Source: RZZS01 sp964491785
GTDB taxonomy: Bacteria > Pseudomonadota > Alphaproteobacteria > Micavibrionales > Micavibrionaceae
Assembly (NCBI GenBank): GCA_964491785.1
Contig: CAZBGS010000004.1
Coordinates: 1 to 64,000, forward strand
DNA length: 64,000 nucleotides
Direction: 5' to 3'
This document shows, in pieces, positions 35,228-43,088 of the stretch. A program made the translations under genes and the position numbers. The notes below the pieces were generated by a model. That model had not been told where the DNA came from. It worked only from the letters and a program-made list of their open reading frames with translations, and did not search any database. Numbering within the stretch: the stretch's first letter is position 1; every line of letters begins with the position of its first letter.

Positions 35228-35563
35228 ATGAATATCATTCGCTGGATCGCCGGGGCTATCATCACCCTTGCCGCCGTTGCATTCGCCGTGGCGAATATCG
35301 ATATGGTCAGCGTTATCTGGAGCCCGCTCCACGAACCGTTTGAAATGCCGCTTTCATTATTGTGCCTTGCGACTTTTGCTGTCGGGTTTGTTTCAGGAAG
35401 TTTGCTTCTATGGCTGAAAAACTGGCCGGTACTTCTGGAAAGACGGCGACAGAAAAGGCAAATCGAGAAACTTCGAATCGAACTGGCAGGTTCCGAAAGA
35501 CAAATTCCTGTAGCAAATCTGCCTTACAATGGCACCAGCAGCAAGGCTTTACCATATGAATGA
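35228..35563 (+). CDS. lapA: LapA-type inner-membrane protein (DUF1049)
   Basis: 111 residues. Two membrane helices (about 5-24, WIAGAIITLAAVAFAVANID, and 42-64), then a basic helical C-terminus (RRRQKRQIEKLRIELAGSER). This is the LapA layout, which in E. coli works with LapB in controlling LpxC and LPS assembly. No lapB is adjacent. Sits eight bases after ihfB, a typical order in proteobacteria. Its stop overlaps the pyrF start by eight bases. Confidence 0.8.
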   Translation: MNIIRWIAGAIITLAAVAFAVANIDMVSVIWSPLHEPFEMPLSLLCLATFAVGFVSGSLLLWLKNWPVLLERRRQKRQIEKLRIELAGSERQIPVANLPYNGTSSKALPYE

Positions 35564-36254
35564 AAAAATTTATTGCGCCATTGATACATCGGATCTGAAG
35601 GAGGCCCGCTTTCTGGTCGGGGCCTTGTCGGACGTGAGCGGAGGGATGAAGCTGGGCCTTGAATTTTTCAATGCTCACGGGGCTGCGGGAGTCAAGGCCG
35701 TCCTAGAAGGATATGAAGAGGCGAGACTGTTTCTGGATCTGAAGTATCACGATATTCCAAATACTGTTGCCGGTGCTGTAAAGGCGGCTTCTTTCCAGCT
35801 GAAGCCTGCCTATATAAACGTTCACGCCTCTGGCGGCCGCGAGATGATGAAGGCGGCAAGGCAGGCTTGCTTTGAAGGGACAAGGGTTTTAGCGGTTACA
35901 GTTCTTACCAGCCTAGACGACAATGCGCTCTCAGAAGTCGGCCAGGCATGCCCGGCAAGCGATCAGGTTCGCCGGCTTGCAGCGCTGGCGGCGGAATCCG
36001 GAATGGACGGAGTTGTATGCTCGGCGCATGAGATTGAAATGCTTAGAAGAGAATGTGGCGATGATTTTATTCTTATGGTACCGGGAATTCGTCCTGCCGG
36101 GGCCGATACGGGAGATCAGAAGCGGATAATGACACCCTCGGAGGCTGTCAGAGCGGGAGCAAGTCATCTGGTTATCGGCAGACCGATCACCAAAGCTGCC
36201 GATCCGGCGGAGGCGGCGCGCAAAATATTAAAAGAAATCGAAGAGGCAAGCTGA
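35556..36254 (+). CDS. pyrF: Orotidine 5'-phosphate decarboxylase
   Basis: 232 residues from the ATG at 35556. TIM-barrel enzyme making UMP. Motifs: YCAIDTSD near residue 6, MKLGLEFF near 32, the catalytic LFLDLKYHDIPNT near 58-70 (Asp-Lys-x-x-Asp), VLTSLD near 115, and the C-terminal GASHLVIGRPITKA phosphate-binding motif. In-frame codons before 35556 lie in lapA. Overlaps lapA by eight bases and precedes trpF by three. Confidence 0.95.
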   Translation: MNEKIYCAIDTSDLKEARFLVGALSDVSGGMKLGLEFFNAHGAAGVKAVLEGYEEARLFLDLKYHDIPNTVAGAVKAASFQLKPAYINVHASGGREMMKAARQACFEGTRVLAVTVLTSLDDNALSEVGQACPASDQVRRLAALAAESGMDGVVCSAHEIEMLRRECGDDFILMVPGIRPAGADTGDQKRIMTPSEAVRAGASHLVIGRPITKAADPAEAARKILKEIEEAS

Positions 36255-36257
36255 AGC

Positions 36258-36929
36258 ATGGTTGCGGTCAAGGTTTGCGGCATCACCGATCCTGTAACCC
36301 TGAAAGCGGCGGTCAGGGCGGGAGCGAATTATATCGGCCTTATGTTTTATCCTCCATCGCCAAGGTATGTCGATATTGCAATGGCGCAGGCATTATCGGG
36401 ACTGACGCCCGATAATGTTAAGACGGTCGGCGTATTCGTCAATCCGGGCGATGGAGAATTAATCGAGATTACCGGCAAAACTTATCTGGACATGATCCAA
36501 TTGCATGGTGATGAAAGCCCGCGCAGGGTCGAGGAAATCAGAGATCTTACAGGGCTTCCGGTGATCAAGGCCTTTCGGGTGGGCAGCAGGGAAGACCTTC
36601 ATGACGTGGCTGAATTCGAGGATGCCGCCGACTGGCTTCTGTTTGATGCCAGAAGCGAGAAGGCCGGAGTGCGAGGGGGATCGGGAGAAAGGTTCAATTG
36701 GGATATTTTACAAGGTTTTATTTTCAAAAAGCCATGGATGCTTTCGGGGGGGATATCTGTAGATAATGTTCTTGATGCTCTGGCCGGTCTAAAGCCTGAT
36801 GCCCTGGATCTGTCCAGCAGTCTGGAGACTTCTCCGGGAAAGAAAAATCCAGAGAAAATAATTGAATTTTTTGATGTTCTTAAAAAGTCAGGAAAGCTTC
36901 GGCCTTCCTATCTCGCGCGGTTGAAGTAG
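36258..36929 (+). CDS. trpF: Phosphoribosylanthranilate isomerase
   Basis: 223 residues. Tryptophan-pathway isomerase. VKVCGITDPVTLKAAVRAGA at the N-terminus contains the catalytic Cys7; GLMFYPPSPRYVD follows, then IQLHGDE near residue 80, LLFDARSEK near 127 (catalytic Asp), LSGGISVDNV near 167 and DLSSSLETSPGKK. Three bases after pyrF. The trpB and trpA genes follow 0.9 kb on, but a gene on the other strand stands between. Confidence 0.95.
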   Translation: MVAVKVCGITDPVTLKAAVRAGANYIGLMFYPPSPRYVDIAMAQALSGLTPDNVKTVGVFVNPGDGELIEITGKTYLDMIQLHGDESPRRVEEIRDLTGLPVIKAFRVGSREDLHDVAEFEDAADWLLFDARSEKAGVRGGSGERFNWDILQGFIFKKPWMLSGGISVDNVLDALAGLKPDALDLSSSLETSPGKKNPEKIIEFFDVLKKSGKLRPSYLARLK

Positions 36930-36932
36930 CGC

Positions 36933-37652
36933 TTACCAGTCGGCGTAGTAGTCGAATTCGCCTGTAACTGTCGAAACAACTGTATTTGTTTCCGGAACAA
37001 ATATGGTGTGGCTTCTGAAAATACGTATTTCGCCAGTTACGGGGTCTTCTTCAGTTGTGTACCATTCCTCGGAGAGCGGGTATCCGGCGTCTTCATTTTC
37101 TGTGATCATACGCATGGCTATTACCGGAGAGCTTTCCGGGACAGGCAGCGCGCAGCCTGCAGGAAAATCCATTTGTGTGGTGGTTCCGTCAAGGCCGGTA
37201 AGCATTATAGAACCTGACTTCATAACTCCGGAATTGGCTCCGGGCAGCAGTCTGGCGATCTCTTTCGCCACTCTGCCGGACTGGCTGCCTACGGTGCTGA
37301 CGATAATGTCAGTCCCGCTTTGCGGCACAAACCAGGTGTAAATATATACTATTGCCTTATCAGGGTCGGAATCGTCTATGCATACTCCTGAATCAAGACT
37401 GCCGGTGGCGATATCGTCGGGCAAGCTTATTCCAAGATCTTCAAGGCGTCCGTTGCCGGTTACCAGTTGAAAATTAACGGAAGCTGCGTCCATGCTAAGG
37501 GTCGCGAACTGGACAGCGGAATTGGCGTATTGTCTGACCAGAGAAGCTGAAAGCTCCCGCCGCTGGTAATTTTCTTCCTGCGATTGGGGCAGGCAGCCGG
37601 CCAGTAGAAGCAATGCCAGCGGGATCAGGGCTGAGGATATGGATCTGCGCAC
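36933..37652 (-). CDS. Secreted lipoprotein of unknown function
   Basis: 239 residues. Signal peptide with lipobox LLLLAGC, so Cys20 is probably lipidated. The next residue after Cys is Leu, not Asp, so the outer membrane is the default destination. The mature part is beta-rich and Ser/Thr/Gly-rich (GSIMLTGLDGTTTQMDFPAG; ending VVSTVTGEFDYYADW) with two further Cys (CIDDSD, GCALPVPE) that could pair. No known domain recognised. It lies head-on against trpF with three bases between the stops and splits trpF from trpBA. Confidence 0.7.
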   Translation of the reverse strand: MRRSISSALIPLALLLLAGCLPQSQEENYQRRELSASLVRQYANSAVQFATLSMDAASVNFQLVTGNGRLEDLGISLPDDIATGSLDSGVCIDDSDPDKAIVYIYTWFVPQSGTDIIVSTVGSQSGRVAKEIARLLPGANSGVMKSGSIMLTGLDGTTTQMDFPAGCALPVPESSPVIAMRMITENEDAGYPLSEEWYTTEEDPVTGEIRIFRSHTIFVPETNTVVSTVTGEFDYYADW

Positions 37653-37742
37653 GATTCCCTCTCTTGGCCAGGCGCTTGTTATTAACCATTATATCCGATC
37701 TTATAGCGGTCTTACTAAATCTTAGCTTAACACTGTTTGAAA

Positions 37743-37771
37743 TTGATTAATGGGCAAGTATTTGCTTATGT
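37743..37771 (+). promoter_or_regulatory. Candidate promoter of trpB-trpA
   Basis: TTGATT (37743-37748) and TTATGT (37766-37771) with 17 bases between, about 30 bases before the trpB ATG. The divergent lipoprotein gene starts at 37652, so trpB needs its own promoter in this gap. No leader peptide or attenuator hairpin was found. Confidence 0.4.
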
Positions 37772-37800
37772 GCATATCAGGCAAAACATAAGGCGTTAAA

Positions 37801-39015
37801 ATGAAGCATATTCCAAACACCTTTTCTTCAGGGCCTGACGAGAAAGGCCATTTCGGACGTTACGGCGGAAGATATGTCGCCGAGACGCTGATGCCACTTA
37901 TTTTGAGCGTTGAAAAGGCATGGGCGGAAGCCAAGGAAGATCCGGAGTTCTGGGCAGAATTCGACATACTGGCGCACGATTACATCGGAAGGCCCAGCCC
38001 GCTTTACTTTGCGGAGTCCGCAAGCAGGCATTTCGGAGGAGCGAAAATATATTTCAAGCGCGAAGAGCTTAACCATACCGGCGCTCACAAAATCAATCAC
38101 TGCCTGGGGCAGATCCTGCTTGCAAAAAGGATGGGCAAGACAAGGATCATCGCCGAGACCGGGGCCGGGCAGCACGGCGTGGCCACGGCTACGGTTTGCG
38201 CGCTGTTCGATATCCCCTGTACGGTATTCATGGGGGAAACCGATATCGAGCGCCAGAAGCCCAATGTTTTCCGGATGAAGCTGCTCGGGGCCGAGGTGCG
38301 GCCGGTGACCAGCGGAGCCGGGACGCTGAAGGATGCGATGAACGAGGCGTTGCGCGACTGGGTGGCCAATGTACGCGACACGTACTACCTGATCGGAACA
38401 GTGGCGGGGCCACATCCCTATCCGGCGATGGTGCGTGATTTTCAGTCAATCGTCGGTCGCGAGACCAGGGGTCAGTTAATGGAAAAGGAGGGCCGTCTTC
38501 CGGATACTCTTGTGGCCTGCATTGGCGGCGGATCGAATGCCATGGGACTATTTCATCCATTTCTGGACGATAATGACGTACAGATGTACGGCGTCGAAGC
38601 GGCTGGTTACGGGATCGATAGCGGCAAGCATGCGGCAAGTCTTAACGGCGGGAGGCCGGGGGTACTGCACGGAATGCAAAGCTATTTTCTTCAGGACGAT
38701 GATGGGCAGATTACCGAGGCGCATTCGATTTCGGCAGGGCTCGACTATCCCGGCATCGGGCCGGAACATGCATGGCTGTTTGATCAGAAGCGGGTGAAGT
38801 ACGTTTCGGTGACCGACGATGAGGCGATGGAAGCCTTCAGGCTTTGCACCAGACTGGAGGGTATAATTCCGGCGCTGGAGCCCTCGCATGCGTTTGCGCA
38901 TGTGATGAAAATCGCTCCGCAATTGCCTAAAGATCACATTATCGTGATGAATCTTTCGGGCAGGGGTGACAAGGATATATTTACGGTCGCGGATAAACTG
39001 GGGATCAGGCTTTAG
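37801..39015 (+). CDS. trpB: Tryptophan synthase beta chain
   Basis: 404 residues. PLP enzyme joining indole and serine. The PLP lysine lies in HTGAHKINHC near residue 98; GAGQHGVATATVCALF near 120, the phosphate loop CIGGGSNAMGLFHPF near 240, and EGIIPALEPSHAFAH near 360 are all intact. Two bases separate it from trpA, and the pair works as an alpha2-beta2 channelled complex. Confidence 0.97.
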   Translation: MKHIPNTFSSGPDEKGHFGRYGGRYVAETLMPLILSVEKAWAEAKEDPEFWAEFDILAHDYIGRPSPLYFAESASRHFGGAKIYFKREELNHTGAHKINHCLGQILLAKRMGKTRIIAETGAGQHGVATATVCALFDIPCTVFMGETDIERQKPNVFRMKLLGAEVRPVTSGAGTLKDAMNEALRDWVANVRDTYYLIGTVAGPHPYPAMVRDFQSIVGRETRGQLMEKEGRLPDTLVACIGGGSNAMGLFHPFLDDNDVQMYGVEAAGYGIDSGKHAASLNGGRPGVLHGMQSYFLQDDDGQITEAHSISAGLDYPGIGPEHAWLFDQKRVKYVSVTDDEAMEAFRLCTRLEGIIPALEPSHAFAHVMKIAPQLPKDHIIVMNLSGRGDKDIFTVADKLGIRL

Positions 39016-39017
39016 AG

Positions 39018-39821
39018 ATGACAAACCGAATAGATGCGCGTTTCAGGGAATTAAAGGCGCAGGGACGCGCCGGGCTGGTGACTTTCATAACCGCAGGCGA
39101 TCCCGATCATGACACAAGTCTGGAGATGATGCTCTCGCTTCCGGGCGCCGGAGCGGATCTGATCGAACTGGGCATGCCGTTTTCCGATCCGATGGCCGAT
39201 GGCCCGGCGATTCAGGCGGCCGGCATGCGGGCGCTGGAGGGCGGCGCAAATATGCGCGGGACGTTTGAAATCGTCAGAGGGTTTCGCGAAAAGGACGGCG
39301 CGACTCCGGTCGTGCTTATGGGATATACCAATCCGCTTCTGGCTTTTGGTGTGGAAAACTTCGTCAGAACCGCTGCGGATTGCGGGGTCGACGGATTGAT
39401 TATCGTTGATCTGCCGCCGGAAGAGGACGAGGAAGTCAGGAAGGCGGCGCGGGCTGCCGGGTTGCACATGATCAGGCTGGTTGCACCCACAACCGGAGAG
39501 GACAGAATCCCGTATCTTGTAAAGGGTGCCGGGGGTTTTCTATACCTTGTTTCGATCACCGGCGTGACCGGGACGGCCTCGGCCAATGCTGCAGAGGTTA
39601 AAAGATGTCTGGAATTCATCAGAAAATATACCGATTTGCCAGTTGCCGCAGGTTTTGGTATAAAGACGCCACAGGATGCTGCGGAGATCGGCAAGACAGC
39701 GGACGCCGTGGTCGTCGGTTCGGCTCTAGTAAGCACCATAGCCGCGAATGCGGGAAGGCCGGATTTGAAGGAAAAACTGGCCTCGCAAGTCAGGGATCTG
39801 CGGAAGGCCCTTGGCGGATAA
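39018..39821 (+). CDS. trpA: Tryptophan synthase alpha chain
   Basis: 267 residues, TIM barrel. LVTFITAGDPD near residue 20, catalytic Glu in DLIELGMPFSDPMADGP near 49, catalytic Asp in LIIVDLPPEE near 131, YLVSITGVTG near 175 and GFGIKTPQDA near 213. Cleaves indole-3-glycerol phosphate. Directly after trpB and 37 bases before accD. Confidence 0.97.
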   Translation: MTNRIDARFRELKAQGRAGLVTFITAGDPDHDTSLEMMLSLPGAGADLIELGMPFSDPMADGPAIQAAGMRALEGGANMRGTFEIVRGFREKDGATPVVLMGYTNPLLAFGVENFVRTAADCGVDGLIIVDLPPEEDEEVRKAARAAGLHMIRLVAPTTGEDRIPYLVKGAGGFLYLVSITGVTGTASANAAEVKRCLEFIRKYTDLPVAAGFGIKTPQDAAEIGKTADAVVVGSALVSTIAANAGRPDLKEKLASQVRDLRKALGG

Positions 39822-39858
39822 AAAGAAAAAACAGCCTTTGTTTCAGGAGTGCGCAAGA

Positions 39859-40929
39859 ATGAACTGGATAAGCAATATTATCCGCCCGAAGATACGCTCT
39901 TTCGTTCAACAGAAAGAGGTTCCAGATAATCTCTGGCAGAAATGTCCGTCCTGTGAAGGAATGCTTTTCCACAGGGATCTCGAAAAAAATCTCAATGTCT
40001 GCTATCACTGCGGCTGCCATATGAAGATAGACATTCTCCGCAGGCTCTCGCTGCTGTTCGACGACTGCAAGTTCGAGGAGTTGCCTTTGCCTTCGGTTCC
40101 GGCAGATCCTCTGAAGTTTAAGGATCGCAAGCGTTATGCCGACAGGATCAAGGAGACCCAGACCAAGACCGGAAGGAACGAGGCGATCACGATTGCCAGA
40201 GGCACTATCGGCGGGCAGAAAGTAATTATCGCCGGGTTCGACTTTTCATTTATGGGCGGCTCAATGGGGAGCGCCGTAGGCGAGGCGATAGTCAGCGCTG
40301 CCGAGGCGGCAGTAAGGGAAAAGGCGGCATTGATAGCCATTCCGGCTTCCGGAGGCGCGAGGATGCAGGAAGGGATGATTTCCCTGATCCAGATGCCGCG
40401 GACGATCATAGCGGTAAACATGGTCAAGGAGGCCGGGCTTCCGTATATAGTTCTGCTTACCGATCCGACGACCGGAGGGGTCAGCGCCTCTTTTGCGATG
40501 GTCGGGGATATCCATATCGCAGAGCCGGGGGCGATGATCGGTTTTGCCGGGAAGCGGGTGATCGAGGAAACGATCCGCGAAAAACTTCCGGAAGGATTTC
40601 AGACAGCTGAATATCTGCTCGAACACGGGATGGTGGATATGGTCGTTGCCCGCAAAGATCTTCCCGCAACCCTTGGCAGGGTGCTCGAATTGCTGATGTG
40701 CAGGAAGAAGGGCGAGGATTCGGGAAGTCGTACCAAGTCCAGGAGCAATGGCGCCGCGACGGCTTCGGGGTCGCCGCGCTCCAGGAACGCGGATCTGGCC
40801 TCGGTGGCAAGGACAGCGGGGGCCGTGGCCAGGCTGAAGGCTGCGAAGGAGGTAAAGACCGGGCCAGCCAACAGCAACAGGACTGCCGGAGGCTCTGCAA
40901 AAATGCGCAAGACCGCGGCAGGCGCTTGA
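39859..40929 (+). CDS. accD: Acetyl-CoA carboxylase carboxyltransferase subunit beta
   Basis: 356 residues from the ATG at 39859 (CAGGAG upstream). A four-Cys zinc ribbon at about 30-55 (CPSCEGMLFHRDLEKNLNVC then CGC), followed by the crotonase-like domain with GSMGSAVGEAI, IPASGGARMQEGMISLIQM and TGGVSASFAMVGD. The core ends near residue 284; the last 72 residues are low complexity, rich in Ala, Ser, Arg and Lys, and unlike the usual protein, which ends near residue 300. Part of trpFBA-accD-folC. Needs AccA, not in the window. Confidence 0.94.
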   Translation: MNWISNIIRPKIRSFVQQKEVPDNLWQKCPSCEGMLFHRDLEKNLNVCYHCGCHMKIDILRRLSLLFDDCKFEELPLPSVPADPLKFKDRKRYADRIKETQTKTGRNEAITIARGTIGGQKVIIAGFDFSFMGGSMGSAVGEAIVSAAEAAVREKAALIAIPASGGARMQEGMISLIQMPRTIIAVNMVKEAGLPYIVLLTDPTTGGVSASFAMVGDIHIAEPGAMIGFAGKRVIEETIREKLPEGFQTAEYLLEHGMVDMVVARKDLPATLGRVLELLMCRKKGEDSGSRTKSRSNGAATASGSPRSRNADLASVARTAGAVARLKAAKEVKTGPANSNRTAGGSAKMRKTAAGA

Positions 40930-40944
40930 AGCGCGTTTGCCATT

Positions 40945-42282
40945 ATGCATCAGGCGGATCTGCACCACCCCGTAGCTTCCCTTGAGGACAAGCTTCAGTA
41001 CATCTATACCCTTAACCGCGACAAAAGCGTGGATCTGGGCTTTCGCAAGCCGTTTACCGATCTGCTGGAAGCTTTCGGCAATCCGCATCTTGCTTTGCCC
41101 CCGGTTATCCATGTCGCCGGAACTAACGGCAAGGGCTCGACGATTGCCTATATGAGATCGATTCTGGAGCTATCCGGCAAGAGAGTTCATGTCTATACCT
41201 CGCCTCATCTAAGACGGTTTAACGAGCGCATCCGGCTGGCCGGGAGAGAGATTAGCGATTTACAGCTTGAGGCACTGCTAGATGAGGCGATAGCCCTTAA
41301 CAACAACGGAAAGGTTACCTTTTTCGAGATAACCACGGCGCTGGCGCTCGCTGCGTTCAGCCGTACGCCAGGTGACGTATTATTGCTGGAAACCGGCCTT
41401 GGCGGCCGTCTGGACTGTACCAATGTCGTTGAAAAACCTCTTGCCTGCGTAATTACCACCATTTCTTACGACCATACCGAATTTCTCGGCGAGAGCATCG
41501 GCGAGATAGCTTCCGAGAAGGCCGGTATTATCAAGAAGGGCGTTCCTGTCGTTCTTGGTTATCAGATCGTCGAGGGAGAGACGGTAAAAGGCGTGATTTC
41601 AGGCAAAGCCCGCACAACGGGGGCGGAGGTGCATGCTGCCGGGGAAGACTGGGGCTGCGTGAGAGAAGGTCAGGGAATTCGCTTTACCTTTCAAAAAACA
41701 AGCATTGAACTTCCATTGCCGACGCTTGCAGGAGAACATCAGATCGGCAATGCCGGGGCGGCGCTTGCAGCGCTGAAGGTGGCGGGACTGTTGCCGCAAA
41801 ACGCCCGCGTAACCGCGGAAGGTCTGCGAAAGGCGGTCTGGCCGGGAAGGTTGCAGAAAATCGAGGGCGGGCCGCTTGGTGGTATCATACCCTCCGGATG
41901 GCAGGTCTATGTTGACGGCGGCCATAATGACAGCGCAGCGATGGTTCTTGCCCGGCAGGTGGAGAAATGGAAGTCGCAAGATGGTCTGCCCGCGTACATG
42001 ATTTTTGGAATGCTGGCAAAGAAGAACCCGGAATTATTTTTGAAGGCGCTACTTCCGGTGCTTGATGGAGCGTACGCCGTTCGTATTCCCAGCGCTGCCT
42101 TCGAATGCCTGAATCCGGACGGCTTCGATGGATTTGCGGGCGGAATAATCAAAGCACTGCCCGGAAATGAGGCTGGCGACTGGCTGGAAGCTTTTTTTGC
42201 GGAAAAGGAAGGCCCGGGCCGTCTTCTGATTTGCGGATCCATCTATCTTGCCGGGGATGTGCTAGAGGGCTATCTTTCTTGA
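40945..42282 (+). CDS. folC: Dihydrofolate synthase / folylpolyglutamate synthase
   Basis: 445 residues, Mur-ligase fold. P-loop HVAGTNGKGSTIAYMRSILE near residue 54, the TSPHLRRFNERIRL omega-loop near 88, LETGLGGRLDCTN near 148, ISYDHTEFLG near 170, the carbamylated-Lys region SEKAGIIKKG near 190, and a C-terminal domain with DGGHNDSAA near 320. Adds glutamate to folates. Follows accD by 15 bases, standard alphaproteobacterial order. Confidence 0.94.
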   Translation: MHQADLHHPVASLEDKLQYIYTLNRDKSVDLGFRKPFTDLLEAFGNPHLALPPVIHVAGTNGKGSTIAYMRSILELSGKRVHVYTSPHLRRFNERIRLAGREISDLQLEALLDEAIALNNNGKVTFFEITTALALAAFSRTPGDVLLLETGLGGRLDCTNVVEKPLACVITTISYDHTEFLGESIGEIASEKAGIIKKGVPVVLGYQIVEGETVKGVISGKARTTGAEVHAAGEDWGCVREGQGIRFTFQKTSIELPLPTLAGEHQIGNAGAALAALKVAGLLPQNARVTAEGLRKAVWPGRLQKIEGGPLGGIIPSGWQVYVDGGHNDSAAMVLARQVEKWKSQDGLPAYMIFGMLAKKNPELFLKALLPVLDGAYAVRIPSAAFECLNPDGFDGFAGGIIKALPGNEAGDWLEAFFAEKEGPGRLLICGSIYLAGDVLEGYLS

Positions 42283-42343
42283 AAAAATTCCCTTGGCGAC
42301 ACCAATTTGCAACAATATGGGCAGAAAAATGACAAAAACCCTG

Positions 42344-42349
42344 TATACT
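42344..42349 (+). promoter_or_regulatory. Possible -10 element for chvI
   Basis: TATACT 41 bases before the ATG at 42390. No good -35 match lies 16-18 bases upstream. A transcript starting near 42356 would begin after the alternative ATG at 42354 and so supports the start at 42390. Confidence 0.35.
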
Positions 42350-42389
42350 GCTGATGGACAAGGGATATTTATTATTTAAGGAAATTGAA

Positions 42390-43088
42390 ATGATTAATAC
42401 GATCGTGCTTGTCGATGATGACCGCAATATTCTTACCTCCGTATCCATGGCGCTTGAAGCGGAAGGTTACGAGGTCAAGACATTTAACGACGGCGAGGAA
42501 GGGCTTGCCGGAATTCTTGAAGTCGATCCGGATCTGGTGGTTCTGGATATCAAGATGCCGAGAATGGACGGTATGGAGGTTCTGACCAAATTACGGGAAA
42601 AATCGGCGGTTCCGGCGATTTTCCTGACCTCGAAGGACGACGAGATCGACGAGGTTATCGGGCTGCGTATGGGGGCAGACGATTATATTACCAAGCCCTT
42701 TTCCCAGAGGCTGCTGATCGAGCGGATACGCGCGTTGCTGCGGCGGGAATCGCTACGCAACAAACCGGCGGAGCCGGAAAGCAAGGAGAAGGTCGTGCGC
42801 GGGGATCTGGAGCTTGACGACGCGCGTCATCTTTGCACATGGAAGAAAAAGCCGGTCAATCTGACCGTTACCGAATACCTGCTGGTCAAATCGCTGGCGC
42901 AGCGTCCCGGGCATGTGAAGAACAGGGATCAGTTGATTGATATGGCTTATGGTGAGAATATCTATGTCGATGACAGAACAATCGATTCCCATATCAAGCG
43001 GGTCAGAAAGAAATTCAAGGCAGTCGATCAGGACTTCAACCAGATCGAAACCCTTTATGGTGTCGGCTATCGTTACAAGGATATCTGA
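42390..43088 (+). CDS. chvI: Response regulator ChvI (OmpR/PhoB family)
   Basis: 232 residues from the ATG at 42390, preceded by AAGGA. Receiver domain (residues 1-120) with VDDDRN, phosphoacceptor Asp in LVVLDIKMPRMDG near 52, FLTSKDD and the Lys in DYITKPFS; winged-helix DNA-binding domain (about 135-230) with DQLIDMAYGENIYVDDRTID and SHIKRVRKKFKAVD, ending IETLYGVGYRYK. In alphaproteobacteria ChvGI controls envelope, acid-stress and host-interaction genes. Followed by its kinase. Confidence 0.9.
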   Translation: MINTIVLVDDDRNILTSVSMALEAEGYEVKTFNDGEEGLAGILEVDPDLVVLDIKMPRMDGMEVLTKLREKSAVPAIFLTSKDDEIDEVIGLRMGADDYITKPFSQRLLIERIRALLRRESLRNKPAEPESKEKVVRGDLELDDARHLCTWKKKPVNLTVTEYLLVKSLAQRPGHVKNRDQLIDMAYGENIYVDDRTIDSHIKRVRKKFKAVDQDFNQIETLYGVGYRYKDI

